Assembly: GCA_049841135.1 (NCBI GenBank)
Contig: JASGHK010000007.1
Coordinates: 310,001-374,000, forward strand
Reading direction: 5' to 3'
DNA length: 64,000 bases
Source: JACRCT01 sp049841135
GTDB lineage: Bacteria > Myxococcota > Myxococcia > Myxococcales > UBA5297
How positions within the stretch are numbered: position 1 is the first letter of the stretch; the number at the start of each line of letters is the position of its first letter. The notes under the pieces are model-generated. The model was not told the DNA's origin, did not search any database, and worked only from the letters and a program-made list of their open reading frames with translations. Positions 49,622-59,047 of this stretch are shown piece after piece. A program made the position numbers and the translations under genes.

Positions 49622-50962
49622 CTACAGCCGGAACCGCGTCACGACGGTCTGCAGCTCGAGCGACAGGTTGGTCAGCTCTTGCGCACTGCTCGTCATCCGC
49701 GCCACCGCAGCGGTCTGCTCCTGGATGACGGTGTGGACCTGGTCGGTCGACTGGGCGTTGCCGCTGGCCACGCCGGAGATGTGGCCGATGGCCTTGACCA
49801 TCTCCTCGGAGCCCAAGAGCTGCTCGCGGCTGAGCTCGGAGATGATGTTCACGCGCTCGGCGGCCTTGCGGGCGGTGTCGGTGATGGCGCCCAGGGCCTT
49901 GATGATGTTGTTCAAGTCCTCGCGGCCGTCGCCCAGCTCCTCGATGCCTTCCTTCATGGCGCCGACGACCGCGTTCGACTGCGCGGCGATCTCCCGGGAG
50001 ATCTTCGAGATCTGCTCGGCGCTGCGGCCGGCGGTCTCGGCGAGCTTGCGGACCTCTTCGGCGACCACCGCGAACCCGCGGCCATACTCGCCGGCGCGCG
50101 CGGCCTCGATCGTCGCGTTGAGGGCGAGCAGGTTGGTCTGCTGGGCCACGTTGGTGATGGCGTCGACGATCTTGGAGATCTCCTGCGTCTTCTCGCCGAA
50201 GGCGAAGACCTCGTGGCTGGCGGTCTCGATGCGCGCGAAGACCTTCTTCACCTTCTCGCCGGCGAGCCGCGCGGCGTTGCCCGAGAACTCGGCGGCGCCG
50301 GAGGTGTCGGCGGCCGAGCGGGCGGCGTCCTCGGCGCTGCGGCTGGCGCGCTGGATGGACGAGGCCATCTCGGTGATGACCTTGGAGGCGCGCTCGACGA
50401 GCCCCGTCTGCTCCTCGGCGCCCTTGTTGATCTTCTCCATCGAGGACGCCACTTCCTCGGTGGACGAGTTGACGTTCTCGGCGGAGCGCTGCAGGTCGTT
50501 GGCGCTGTCGGCGACCGACTTGGCGGTGCGCTGGACGTGGCCGACCAGCTCGCGCAGGTTCTCTTGCATGTGCGCGATGGCGATGGACAGCTCGTCGATC
50601 TCGTCGCGGCCCAGGCTCTCCTTCTCCATCTGCACCGGCTTGGAGAGGTCGCCGCGGCTGATCTCCAGGGCGCCGCGGTTGAGCAGCTGCACGCGCTTGA
50701 CCCGGGCGAGGTAGCTGGGCAGCAGGATGCCGAAGATGAGCGAGACGCCCATCACCACGCCGAAGTCCGCCAGCCGGCCGAAGTTCAGGGCGCGCAAGAT
50801 CTCGAAGGTGCCGTACAGGGCGCAGCCGAGAACGAGGTAGCCCAGGAAGATCTTGTTACGCAGCGAGAAGACCGGCACGTCGCGCGGATCGCGGCGGATG
50901 GCCGATGACTCACGAAACCTGGAGGCCAGGTCGTCGCGGAGCGGAGGGAGCACGGGCCTCAT
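49622..50962 (-). CDS. Methyl-accepting chemotaxis protein with short sensor region
   Basis: The protein has 446 residues with ATG at 50962-50960. Two closely spaced membrane helices (about 38-58 and 70-90; KIFLGYLVLGCALYGTF and GVVMGVSLIFGILLP) leave almost no periplasmic domain. A HAMP region (NRGALEISRGDLSKPVQ) and the signalling domain with tip QQTNLLALNATIEAARAGEY follow. With no ligand-binding domain it may sense the membrane or work through partners. There are no che genes nearby. Translation is not coupled to neighbours. Confidence 0.92.
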   Translation of the reverse strand: MRPVLPPLRDDLASRFRESSAIRRDPRDVPVFSLRNKIFLGYLVLGCALYGTFEILRALNFGRLADFGVVMGVSLIFGILLPSYLARVKRVQLLNRGALEISRGDLSKPVQMEKESLGRDEIDELSIAIAHMQENLRELVGHVQRTAKSVADSANDLQRSAENVNSSTEEVASSMEKINKGAEEQTGLVERASKVITEMASSIQRASRSAEDAARSAADTSGAAEFSGNAARLAGEKVKKVFARIETASHEVFAFGEKTQEISKIVDAITNVAQQTNLLALNATIEAARAGEYGRGFAVVAEEVRKLAETAGRSAEQISKISREIAAQSNAVVGAMKEGIEELGDGREDLNNIIKALGAITDTARKAAERVNIISELSREQLLGSEEMVKAIGHISGVASGNAQSTDQVHTVIQEQTAAVARMTSSAQELTNLSLELQTVVTRFRL

Positions 50963-51051
50963 CTTATAGAGGGGGGATCCGAAGTCAATTTGGCCGCCCC
51001 GAACGGAATGCTCAAACGAAACGCGGGCTTGGCGTGGAGGCGAGCGCGTCG

Positions 51052-51354
51052 CTACCGGCCCCAGCCACGCCAGGTGCTGGTGATGGTGTACGCGGAGTAG
51101 TCCTCCTGCTCCTGGTGGTCCTGCGAGGCCGTCTGCTGGTCCACCACCTGCCACTGCCAGGCGCCAGCGCTGGAGTTCCAGACCCACCCGGCGGTCTGCA
51201 CCCGGACGCGCGTTCCGCGGTCGGAGGACTGGAAGGAGTGCGACCAGCTCGTCTCGGTGCGCGTCACCGTGGGGCCTTCGGCGCGGGCGGAGGGGGCGAA
51301 GCCGAGCAGCGAGAGGACGGCCAGGCAAGCGGTCAGGAGGTTGCGGGTCTTCAT
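51052..51354 (-). CDS. Small secreted protein
   Basis: The protein has 100 residues with ATG at 51354-51352. A Sec signal (LLTACLAVLSLLGFAPSARA) ends near residue 26. The mature part is polar and Trp/Gln-rich (SWSHSFQSSDRGTRVRVQ, WNSSAGAWQWQVVDQQ) and ends WRGWGR. Family unknown. It is the gene downstream of repeat A3 and element E copy 2. Confidence 0.6.
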   Translation of the reverse strand: MKTRNLLTACLAVLSLLGFAPSARAEGPTVTRTETSWSHSFQSSDRGTRVRVQTAGWVWNSSAGAWQWQVVDQQTASQDHQEQEDYSAYTITSTWRGWGR

Positions 51355-51491
51355 CGGACGCTCCGTCGTGTCGGTTGGGGTTCGCGGGGATGACCCGCGA
51401 GTCGCCACCCAAGTCACGGGGATGCGAGCTGCGAAACAAAACGCAACAGGGAGCGCCAATTCGGTCCGGGATGCCCCGGGCCGTAGAAGGG

Positions 51492-51626
51492 GCCGGCGAC
51501 TGAAGTCGCGCCTGAAGCTACGAAGCCCGCCTTCGCGGGCTGTCCCAGCTGGCGCCTGCAGATCTGCCGAACACCCAGCCTGCGCAGGCAGGCTTCGCAA
51601 TGTCAGGCGCGGCTTCAGCCGCCGGC
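51492..51626. repeat. MITE/REP-like element, copy A3 (short core)
   Basis: This 135-bp element has the same ends as A1/A2 (GCCGGCGACTGAAGTCGCGC and GGCGCGGCTTCAGCCGCCGG) and the inner palindromes, but a core about 48 bp shorter. It may be a deletion derivative. Confidence 0.85.
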
Positions 51627-51645
51627 ACTGACGCCCAACGGGCGA

Positions 51646-51680
51646 AAGTCATGTCACAAAGTAGCTGCCTATCTTTAGCA
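51646..51680 (-). repeat. 35-bp dispersed element E, copy 2
   Basis: These 35 bp are identical to 16397-16431 (GTCATGTCACAAAGTAGCTG, CCTATCTTTAGCA). The distance to the start of the small secreted gene is about 290 bp, with A3 between. It also lies 45 bp beyond the thiL stop. Confidence 0.75.
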
Positions 51681-51724
51681 GCCCGTCGTTCGGCGAGTCC
51701 TGCGTCGGCCACAGGCTCGGCCCG

Positions 51725-52663
51725 CTACTTCCCGAAGTGGTCGAAACCGCGGTGCGCGAGGTGCGGCGCGTTGTCGACCAGCACCTGGCGGGTCTTCACG
51801 GCGGCGCCGATGCGGTGGACCTTCTCGCCGGCGGCCTGGCAGGCCTTCTCGAACGCAGCACACTTGGCGGGCGGCACGAACAGCGCCAGCTCGTAGTCCT
51901 CGCCCCCAGTGAGCGCCAGATCGAGGTTTGCGGCGACGTCCTTGAACGTGCGGCTGACCGGGACCAGGTGCGCGTCGAGGCGCACTCCGACCCGGCTCGA
52001 CTCGCAGACATGGCCCAGGTCCTGGAGCAGGCCGTCGGAGACGTCGATGGCCGCGTGGGCGAAGCGCCGGGCGATGGCGCCGACCTTCAGCCGCGGCTCG
52101 GGCCGGAGCTGCCGGCCCAGCACCGCCTTGGCCTGGCGGTCGATGCTGCGCAGGGCCAGCGCCAGCGCGGCGTCGCCGAAGGTGCCGGTGACGTAGAGCT
52201 GGTCGCCGATCTTGGCGCCGGAGCGGGTCAGCGCGGTGCCCTTGGGGACCTCGCCGCCGGCGGTGATGTGGATGGAGAGGGTGTCGGCGCGGCTGAAGTT
52301 GCCTCCGACGATGAGCACGTCGGCGCGCTTGGCCAGCGCCGCCATGCCGCGGGCGATGCCCGGGATGCGCTTGGCGTCCTCGGGCCGGCAGGCGATGGAG
52401 CAGACGAACCAGCGCGGCGCCGCCCCCATGGCTGCGATGTCCGAGAGGTTGACCGCCAGCGCCTTGTGGCCGATGTCCGCGTCGCTGAAGAGCGCCGGGT
52501 GGAAGTGCACGCCCTCCACCAGCGCGTCGGTGGTGACGCACAGCTCGGTGCCGGGGGCGCAGCGCAGCACGGCGCAGTCGTCGCCCGGGCCGATGACGAC
52601 GTGCCCGGCGTTGCGTCCAAAGGGGGCGAGGAAGCGCTCGATCAGCTGGAATTCGGTAGGCAT
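51725..52663 (-). CDS. thiL: Thiamine-monophosphate kinase ThiL
   Basis: The protein has 312 residues with ATG at 52663-52661. It phosphorylates thiamine monophosphate to thiamine diphosphate. Family motifs are GPGDDCAVL (nucleotide/metal), LVEGVHFHP, LAVNLSDIAAMGAAPRW, HAAIDVSDGLLQDLGH and TGGEDYEL. Length is normal. It is not next to other thi genes; thiD lies 5.5 kb away on the other strand. Confidence 0.95.
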   Translation of the reverse strand: MPTEFQLIERFLAPFGRNAGHVVIGPGDDCAVLRCAPGTELCVTTDALVEGVHFHPALFSDADIGHKALAVNLSDIAAMGAAPRWFVCSIACRPEDAKRIPGIARGMAALAKRADVLIVGGNFSRADTLSIHITAGGEVPKGTALTRSGAKIGDQLYVTGTFGDAALALALRSIDRQAKAVLGRQLRPEPRLKVGAIARRFAHAAIDVSDGLLQDLGHVCESSRVGVRLDAHLVPVSRTFKDVAANLDLALTGGEDYELALFVPPAKCAAFEKACQAAGEKVHRIGAAVKTRQVLVDNAPHLAHRGFDHFGK

Positions 52664-52741
52664 GGCGGGGCGGATAATAGTCCCTGCTCGGCTGCTGGGC
52701 AGGCCCATTCTCCACTCCTGGTCTATCCTGCCGTACCTGCG

Positions 52742-53329
52742 ATGGAACGCGACTCCGCCCTCATCGAGCTGGCCCGCCGCGCCGCACGAGGCGACAAGGC
52801 GGCGCTCCGCGCGATCTACGAGCGGACCGCCGACAAGCTCTTCCGCGAGGTGCTCTGGCCGGTGCTCGCTTCGCGCGCCGCGTGCGAGGACGCGCTCAAG
52901 GAGACCTTCGTCACCGTGCTCGAGAAGCCCGAGCGGCTAGCGGAGGGCGAGGTCTTCGGGTTCCTGGCGACCATCGCCAAGAACAAGGCGCTCGATCGGC
53001 GGCGAAGGATGGCGACCGAAGGGCGTTTCCAGGCGGCGCTGGTGGCGGAGCTCGAGCGCGCCGAGGCGGCCTTGCCGGACCCGGAGGGTGCTGCGCAGGC
53101 CCTGGAGGCCCGGGAGCTGGCTCGGGACCAGGTCGAGGCGGTGCTGGCGCGGATGAACACCCGGTACGCACTGGCCATCAAGCTCCGGCTGCTGGAGGAG
53201 CGCTCGCGCGAGGAGTGCGCGGCCGAGCTGGGGACGACGATCGGCGCGTTCGACGTCGCCTTCTTCCGGGCGTGTAAGCAATTCAGGGCCCTGTACGTGG
53301 ATACGTATGGGCGCAAGGCGGAGGCATGA
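52742..53329 (+). CDS. ECF-type RNA polymerase sigma factor
   Basis: The protein has 195 residues with ATG at 52742. Region 2 includes ALRAIYERTADKLFREVL and FLATIAKNKALDRRRRM, like the sigma-70 region 2 helix that opens DNA. A spacer and a region-4 helix-turn-helix (LEERSREECAAELGTTIG) follow. Two Asp/Glu-rich linkers replace the usual sequence. The next gene (one-helix membrane protein) overlaps by ATGA, the expected arrangement for a sigma/anti-sigma pair. Confidence 0.87.
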   Translation: MERDSALIELARRAARGDKAALRAIYERTADKLFREVLWPVLASRAACEDALKETFVTVLEKPERLAEGEVFGFLATIAKNKALDRRRRMATEGRFQAALVAELERAEAALPDPEGAAQALEARELARDQVEAVLARMNTRYALAIKLRLLEERSREECAAELGTTIGAFDVAFFRACKQFRALYVDTYGRKAEA

Positions 53330-53820
53330 CCGTGAGCGACGACAGCCGCCAGGACGGACCGAAGGACGAGGCGCCCGCCTCGCTGGACGAGGCCCGAGCG
53401 GCACGCGAGCTGGCCGAGGCGATGGACGGCAAGGCCGGCGCGAAGCCGGACGAGCAGGCATTCGAGACCGCCGCGCTGATCGCTTCAGCCCGGAGACCGG
53501 AGCTGCCCGAGGAGTCCCGCGCCCGGATCGCCGACGACCTGTTCGGGCCACCGGCAGCCGCCAAGAGGCCGGCGCGCTGGGGCTGGGCCGTCGCCGCCAC
53601 TGTGCTGGTCGCGGTCGGTGGCGCCACGCTCGTCGGGGGCCTGGGCAGGAAGGCCGCGCCGGCGCCAAGCATGGTGGTGGCATCTGGCGAGGGTCGCGAG
53701 TTTCACAGGAAGGCCGAGCTGCTGATCGCCGAGATGATGCCGCAGCCCACCGCGGCCGACCGCGCCCAGGCCATCGCCGACCGCGCCCGGGCCCGCCTGA
53801 AGCAGGAGGCCGCGCCGTGA
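53326..53820 (+). CDS. Putative anti-sigma factor, single membrane helix
   Basis: The protein has 164 residues with ATG at 53326, overlapping the sigma-factor stop. An acidic cytoplasmic N-terminus of about 85 residues is followed by one helix (WGWAVAATVLVAVGGATLVGG) and a small periplasmic part. No zinc-binding anti-sigma motif (HxxxCxxC) is seen, so anti-sigma function is inferred from position and topology. The stop overlaps the next GTG start (GTGA). Confidence 0.7.
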   Translation: MTVSDDSRQDGPKDEAPASLDEARAARELAEAMDGKAGAKPDEQAFETAALIASARRPELPEESRARIADDLFGPPAAAKRPARWGWAVAATVLVAVGGATLVGGLGRKAAPAPSMVVASGEGREFHRKAELLIAEMMPQPTAADRAQAIADRARARLKQEAAP

Positions 53821-54302
53821 CCCGCCTCGCCGTCGCGCTCGTGGCCGCGCTGCTCGCCGCTGACGCTCCGGCGCCGGCCGTCGAGCGGGACCGCGCCTTG
53901 GCCGAGGTCGCCGCGAAGATCGCCGAAGCGCACCGGAAGGCCGACGCGCTCGAGAAGCAGGGCGAGCCGACCCAAGCCGTCGCCGAGCTCGCGGCCGTCC
54001 AGGCCCAACCGCTTCCCGACTGCGAGGAGGGCTGGAACCTGCAGGCCGACCTGGCGGCGCGCATCTCGCAGCTGACGTTGCGTGTGGGGGACGTTGACGG
54101 GGCGCGGCACGCGGCCAAGAAGGGACTGGACGACGCTCGCGGAAAGCCCGCGTCGATCTACGTCGCCCAGCTCTGGCTGAGGCTGGGGGAGGCGCGCGAG
54201 GCGGCGAAGGACGATGATGGAGCCGTCAACGCTTACCAGTCGGCCATCGAGGTCGCCAAGGCCGCCCTGGCACCGAGCCAGGACGCCGGGAGGGCGCAGT
54301 GA
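53817..54302 (+). CDS. Secreted TPR-like helical protein
   Basis: The protein has 161 residues with GTG at 53817 in GTGA overlap. The short N-terminal hydrophobic region (LAVALVAALLAADAPAPA) may be a signal. Helical repeats (AEAHRKADALEKQGEPTQA, AQLWLRLGEAREAAKDDD, AVNAYQSAIEVAKAALAP) resemble TPRs. It is in the operon between the anti-sigma-like gene and the lipoprotein; its role in the sigma pathway is unknown. Confidence 0.65.
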   Translation: MTRLAVALVAALLAADAPAPAVERDRALAEVAAKIAEAHRKADALEKQGEPTQAVAELAAVQAQPLPDCEEGWNLQADLAARISQLTLRVGDVDGARHAAKKGLDDARGKPASIYVAQLWLRLGEAREAAKDDDGAVNAYQSAIEVAKAALAPSQDAGRAQ

Positions 54303-54670
54303 AGCTCCTCAATCCAATCCTGTTGGGACTCGCGCTCGTTCTGGGCGGCTGCGCCATGCAGAGCAAGCCGCCTCCGAGCAAGGCCGTCGCCGACCAGCCG
54401 GGCCCGAGCGCCGCCGAAGACGAAGCGGCGATGAAGGAAGCGGTCGAGCAGCTCGACAAGGCCAAGGCCGACGCCGTGGTGCCGCGCGCGCACAACGACT
54501 GCCAGGCGGTCTGCAAGCTCGCGGACCTCATCTGCGAGGCCGCCGACAAGATCTGCACCATCGCGGGACGGCACACGGGCGAAGAGGCCTACACCGCCAA
54601 GTGCACGGGCGCCGACAAGGACTGCAAGAGCGCTCAGTCGAACTGCGAGACCTGCACCGACCGGCAGTGA
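54299..54670 (+). CDS. Small Cys-rich lipoprotein
   Basis: The protein has 123 residues with GTG start at 54299 in GTGA overlap. The lipobox LALVLGGC gives Cys18. The mature part has a flexible linker (QSKPPPSKAVADQPGPS), a helix and six or more Cys (CQAVCKLADLICEAADKIC; CKSAQSNCETC), so a disulfide-rich head is likely. Part of the ECF operon. Confidence 0.72.
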   Translation: MKLLNPILLGLALVLGGCAMQSKPPPSKAVADQPGPSAAEDEAAMKEAVEQLDKAKADAVVPRAHNDCQAVCKLADLICEAADKICTIAGRHTGEEAYTAKCTGADKDCKSAQSNCETCTDRQ

Positions 54671-54739
54671 GCAGACCGAGTTGGGGAACGAGGCGGCGAG
54701 CGGTGATGTCGAACGCGAGCGGCTCGGCATGGGAGGACC

Positions 54740-56188
54740 ATGGAAACCCTTCTCGTGGCGTTACTTCTGGTCGCGGCAGCCCCGGCGCACGAAGCGCACG
54801 CGGCGACGTGCCCGCTCGACGGGACGCATCTCGACGTACCAGCGCTCCTCATGGGCCGCCAAACGGGCGTCAGGCTTGACCTGCGCCCGACCGGCGAGGG
54901 CGATCTGCTGCCACCGCTCGTGCGCTGCGCGAGCTGCGGCCTGGTGCTCGAGTCGCCCGACGAGCAGCCTTCGAACAAGGCGGCGCTTCGTCGCATCATC
55001 GAGAGCGCCGACTTCAAGGCCCTTCGCGCGCAGCCGTCCAACCGCCTGTTACTCGCCGTCCTGGCCGATAGGCTCGGCGCTCCGGCCTGGGAGCGTGGAC
55101 GACACTGGCTGGAGGCGGCCTGGGAAGCTCGAAGGAAGTGACGAGGCACGCCGCAAGGATTGCCTCGAGAAGGCGCTCGCGGCGTACCAGCTCGTCGAGA
55201 AGAGCTCTCCGGCGACGAGCACGCGCAAACACTGGGTCGACCCCGACGAGGACGACACCGCCGGCGACGAGATGCGCACCGCGGCCTTCATCCAGGTCGA
55301 GCTCCTGAGGCAACTCGGCCGGTTTGACGAGGCAACTGCGAAGCTCGGCGCCATCGCCGGCCGTGCGGAATTCCAGCGCTCGATTCTACTCCCAGCTCGT
55401 CTCTGCCGAGCGCGGGCTGCTCGAAAAGAAGGACCCCGCGCCCAGGGCCTTGCCGAGGGTGCAGCCTCCAGATCCTCGCGACGACGACCCGAGCCATCTG
55501 GCCGCGCGTGCCCTCCGCGGCTGGGATTCCATCTCGAAGCTCTTCCGGGTCGAACAGGCCACCAAGGGAAACATCAACTCGGCTCCGAGGTCTCTCTTCC
55601 TTCAGTTGTCCGCGCTCGAGCCCCGCCTGGTCGATTCGATCTGGTGGTTCAACGTCGTCGACGCGAAGGACCAGCCCCGCTTCGGCTGGGACGATCTGCT
55701 CAAGACCTACCAATCCGCCGAAGTGGTCGTTGCCAAGTACCCTTGGCTGAAGGAGTGGAAAGCCTCTACGGCGGGCCACTCAATCCAGCTCAACGTCCTG
55801 GGGACCGAGCCGGTCATCGAGAGCATGGAGCGAACCTGGGCTCGCCAGGCCTGGCGCCATGCAGGCTTCTCGGGCGACCCCACCATGGGAGCTCACGCTC
55901 CAGTCGAAGCGCGGCCCGTGCGCCGTGCTCTACCTCGAGCCGGGAGGAAAGGGTGCGCTGGTGACCATCGCCTTCGGCGGGCGGGGCGAGCACTGGCTCG
56001 ACAAGATGAAGATGTCGTTCCACCCCAACGCGGCCACGGTGGAGTACCTGCTCGTGAATCCGGACGGGAAGTGGGAGCGGCGAGTCATCTCCGAGCGCAA
56101 GAAGGGGAAGGCGCCGGACGAGCGGGAGAAGCGGCTGCTCGAAGATCCGCTGCTGAGGAAGACCTTGCTGAAGGGAGAGGAGCCATGA
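54740..56188 (+). pseudogene. Secreted unknown protein, three frameshifts
   Basis: Deleting one base each at about 55125 (GGGAAGCTC for GGGAGCTC), 55384 (CGATTCTAC for CGATCTAC) and about 55879 (GACCCCACC for GACCCACC) gives 481 residues from ATG 54740. A Sec signal (LLVALLLVAAAPAHEAHA) comes first. Early CPLDG and CASCG motifs with a TPR-like helical region (CLEKALAAYQLVEKS) suggest a DUF2225-like secreted protein, but the assignment is weak. The C-terminal part (ALVTIAFGGRGEHWLDKMKM) is beta-rich. The stop overlaps the next start (ATGA). Confidence 0.7.
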
Positions 56189-57213
56189 GGCGGGCGATGG
56201 CGACGCTGGCGCTCGCCTTGGCGGCCGCTCCGGCAGCAGCGTGGGCGTATCCGATTCCTCCGGAGACGCTCTGGGGCCTCACGGAGAAGGCTGATCTCGT
56301 CGCGGTCGCCTCGGTGGAGCGCTTCCATGACGGAGTTCGGTACCCCAAGACGTTCAAGGCCGCCCTTCCTCTGGTCGAAGAGAAGGCCCAGGACGGCGCA
56401 CGCCGGGACCACGGGCAGCCATGGGTTCGTCTCAAGATCGAATCGGTGGTCGCGGGGCCGGCGGTGGCCGCGGTGGACGTCCGGACCTTCGCGGGGATGA
56501 TTTGCCCTGCTCCGCCCAACTTCCAGGCGGACCGGAAGATGCTGGTCTTCCTCCGCAGGGACAAATGGTCGTGGTCGGTGGTGAGCCTCTCGTACGGGAC
56601 CCTCTACCCGACCGACGCCGAGCGCCCGCTCTTCGTGGCGCTTGTCCAGAAGGCTGCTGCGCTCCAGGCCGGAGGACGGGTTCGGCCCGAAGATCGAGTC
56701 GAGTGGCTGGTCTCGGCTGCCGAGCACCGCGCGACCCGCTGGCATGGCCTCTACGCGCTGGGGCGTGAGCTCGACGAGCACTCCTTCTACGACTCCGCGC
56801 CCCCCGAGCGGCTGCCGTCTTTGACGGTCTCGCAGCAGGACCGGCTCGCCAAGGCCTTCATGGCGGAGCCCTCGACCGACGCCACCTTGCCAGTGACGCT
56901 CAAGCTCCTGGGGAAGATGAAGGACCCAAGGCTGGACGCCACCCTCATCGGCGCGTTCGAGACCTCGCTCGCGCACGGCGACAACTCGCCGGGCGAGCTC
57001 CTTGGAGTCCTGCGGCTGCTGCTGCTGCGCTTTGCTCCGGAGGGTCGCGTCAAGGCGCTGCTTCCGGAGGTGAAGGGGGATGAGGGGCCGTCGGTGACGC
57101 AGCTCGAGAAGGCCTGGCGTGAGGCACGCGAGACGCTCAAGCTCCCGGCCGGAACTCGGGTAGACCCTGTGGAGGGAAGGGTCCCAGGCGTCGGCCAGGA
57201 CACTCCGTTCTGA
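56185..57213 (+). CDS. Secreted protein of unknown function
   Basis: The protein has 342 residues with ATG at 56185, overlapping the previous stop. A signal peptide (LALALAAAPAAAWA) ends near residue 21. The early part (LWGLTEKADLVAVASVE) resembles a domain also seen in the protein at 59048 (ILPLAKLVVVAEVVE). A HEAT-like helical C-terminal half (LDATLIGAFETSLAHGD) follows. It is the last gene of the ECF operon. Family unknown. Confidence 0.65.
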   Translation: MRRAMATLALALAAAPAAAWAYPIPPETLWGLTEKADLVAVASVERFHDGVRYPKTFKAALPLVEEKAQDGARRDHGQPWVRLKIESVVAGPAVAAVDVRTFAGMICPAPPNFQADRKMLVFLRRDKWSWSVVSLSYGTLYPTDAERPLFVALVQKAAALQAGGRVRPEDRVEWLVSAAEHRATRWHGLYALGRELDEHSFYDSAPPERLPSLTVSQQDRLAKAFMAEPSTDATLPVTLKLLGKMKDPRLDATLIGAFETSLAHGDNSPGELLGVLRLLLLRFAPEGRVKALLPEVKGDEGPSVTQLEKAWREARETLKLPAGTRVDPVEGRVPGVGQDTPF

Positions 57214-57290
57214 CGGGTGTAAGCGCGGGCGAGCTGGTTCGTGGATCCAGACGAGCGGCGGCAGGCCGGAGGCCGCTTTCGGAGGATCCC

Positions 57291-58154
57291 ATGGCACGTC
57301 TCGCGCTGACCTTCGCCGTTGCCCTTGCCCTCACCGGCTGCGCCGCTGTCGCCAAGCCCAGCCACATCGCCCTGACCTCAGCGGCCGATATGACGGCCCC
57401 GACTCCTGCGCCCGCGCCTCTCGACCGCTCCTACTTCGCCCAGCACGGCGGCAGCTCGGGCCTGACCGAGCAGGAGCTCGCGCGGATCCTCGACGCGCCG
57501 CTGGAAGTGAAGCTGCCGGCCCGAGTCGGGGTCGCGGCGCTGGGCCAGGCATTCCAACCCGGCGCACCCGCGCAGCTCGACTCCGGGCTCGTCGCCACCA
57601 AGTCGCTGACGGAGTCGCTCGAAGGCTCGAAGCTGGTCACCGTCGCCAGCGAGCTGGCCACGGAGATCCCCACTGGCGGCGGCGTGGAGGGGCTGCGCGA
57701 GCTGGCCGCCCGCTACCGCGCGCCCTACCTGCTGCTCTACTCGGAGCGCTTCGAGGACCAGACCTACGCCAACGGCTTCGCGGCGCTCTGGCCCACGGTG
57801 ATCGGCGGCCTGCTCACCCCGTCGCAGACGCTCAAGGGCCAGGGCATCCTGTCGGTCTCGATGCTCGACGTGCGCACCGGCACGGTGCTCTTCACGGTCC
57901 GCCAGGGCGTCGCCTTCGAGCAGATGCACCTGCCCATCCACGCGCGCATGGCCTGGCGGGCCCTGCAGCGCAAGGCGGCGGACCAGGCGGCCAAGGCCCT
58001 TGCGGAGCGGGTGCTCGACAAGTTCCAGCGCATTGCTGCTGCGGCCGAGGCAGACCGTGGCACGGCGGTCTCGCAGCCCGCCCCGGCGAATCCCGAGCTG
58101 ACGCCCATCGTGGTGGTCCCCGCTCCGCTGGCCGGCGAGCGCGCCAGGGATTAG
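57291..58154 (+). CDS. Lipoprotein of unknown function
   Basis: The protein has 287 residues with ATG at 57291. The lipobox FAVALALTGC gives Cys17. The mature region (LARILDAPLEVKLPARVGVA, ELAARYRAPYLLLYSERFED, ISVSMLDVRTGTVLFTVRQG in similar form) is like periplasmic lipoproteins with a TolB/CsgG-type alpha/beta core, although I cannot confirm the family. It is 37 bp upstream of thiD. Confidence 0.68.
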   Translation: MARLALTFAVALALTGCAAVAKPSHIALTSAADMTAPTPAPAPLDRSYFAQHGGSSGLTEQELARILDAPLEVKLPARVGVAALGQAFQPGAPAQLDSGLVATKSLTESLEGSKLVTVASELATEIPTGGGVEGLRELAARYRAPYLLLYSERFEDQTYANGFAALWPTVIGGLLTPSQTLKGQGILSVSMLDVRTGTVLFTVRQGVAFEQMHLPIHARMAWRALQRKAADQAAKALAERVLDKFQRIAAAAEADRGTAVSQPAPANPELTPIVVVPAPLAGERARD

Positions 58155-58191
58155 AAGAGCGCCTTCAGTCGGACGACGACGGAGGCGGCAC

Positions 58192-58959
58192 ATGAAGCGG
58201 GCGCTCACCATCGCAGGGTCGGACTCGGGCGGCGGCGCGGGAATCCAGGCGGACCTGAAGACCTTCCAGCGCTTCGAGGTCTTCGGCATGAGCGCGTTGA
58301 CCCTGGTGACGGTGCAGAACACGCAGACCGTCTCCGCGGTGCACCTGCTGCCGCCCGACCTGGTGCTGGCCCAGATCGACGCGGTGGTGGACGACCTGGG
58401 CGTCGACGCCACGAAGACAGGAGCGCTCGGCTCGCCGGAGATCGTCGAGCGCGTGGCCTTCGCGGTGCGCCGGCACAAGATCGCCCCGCTGGTCGTGGAT
58501 CCGGTGATGGTCTCCAAGCACGGCTCGCCGCTGTGCGGGCCGGAGACGGCGCAGGCGCTGGTCAAGGAGCTGTTCCCGCTGGCCGCGCTGGTCACGCCCA
58601 ACGCGCACGAGGCCAAGGCGCTGCTGGGCGGCACAGTGGCGACCGAGGCCGAGGCGCGCGAGGCCGCCCGGGCGCTGCAGGCGATGGGGCCCCGGGCGGT
58701 CGTGGTCAAGAACGTGGGCACCGGCGAGGAGAGCATCGACGTGCTCTTCGACGGCCGCGAGATGCACTGCTTCGCCACGCCGCGCCTCGAGACGCGCAAC
58801 GACCACGGCACGGGCTGCACCTTCTCGGCCGCCATCACCGCGCTGCTCGCTCGTGGAGTCGCGGTGCCGGCTGCGGTGGCGCAGGCCAAGGCCTACGTCG
58901 CCAAGGCCATGGAGAGCGCACCCGATCTTGGCCACGGGCACGGGCCGGTCCGCCACTGA
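58192..58959 (+). CDS. thiD: Hydroxymethylpyrimidine/phosphomethylpyrimidine kinase ThiD
   Basis: The protein has 255 residues with ATG at 58192. It phosphorylates HMP and HMP-P in thiamine pyrimidine synthesis. The ribokinase-like fold has N-terminal ALTIAGSDSGGGAGIQADLK, VVDPVMVSKHG, LVTPNAHEAKALLG and the catalytic anion-hole DHGTGCTFSAAITALLARG with the active Asp. Length is normal. No ThiE domain is fused. Confidence 0.95.
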   Translation: MKRALTIAGSDSGGGAGIQADLKTFQRFEVFGMSALTLVTVQNTQTVSAVHLLPPDLVLAQIDAVVDDLGVDATKTGALGSPEIVERVAFAVRRHKIAPLVVDPVMVSKHGSPLCGPETAQALVKELFPLAALVTPNAHEAKALLGGTVATEAEAREAARALQAMGPRAVVVKNVGTGEESIDVLFDGREMHCFATPRLETRNDHGTGCTFSAAITALLARGVAVPAAVAQAKAYVAKAMESAPDLGHGHGPVRH

Positions 58960-59047
58960 GCGCCCGTCCGACACTTCACCTCAAGCGTGCTTTGGCGGGC
59001 AGGCCGCGTGGAAGGCAGGCTCCCCGCTGGAGTAGACTGCCGCTCCC

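Larger units (their letters stand above)
51355..51724. other. Intergenic region of 370 bp with repeats A3 and E
   Basis: No gene is supported. The gap contains REP/MITE-like copy A3 (51492-51626) and, 20 bp beyond it, the 35-bp element E (51646-51680), which is identical to the copy at 16397-16431. The rest (51355-51491) shows nothing recognisable apart from the probable leader of the small secreted gene. Confidence 0.6.
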
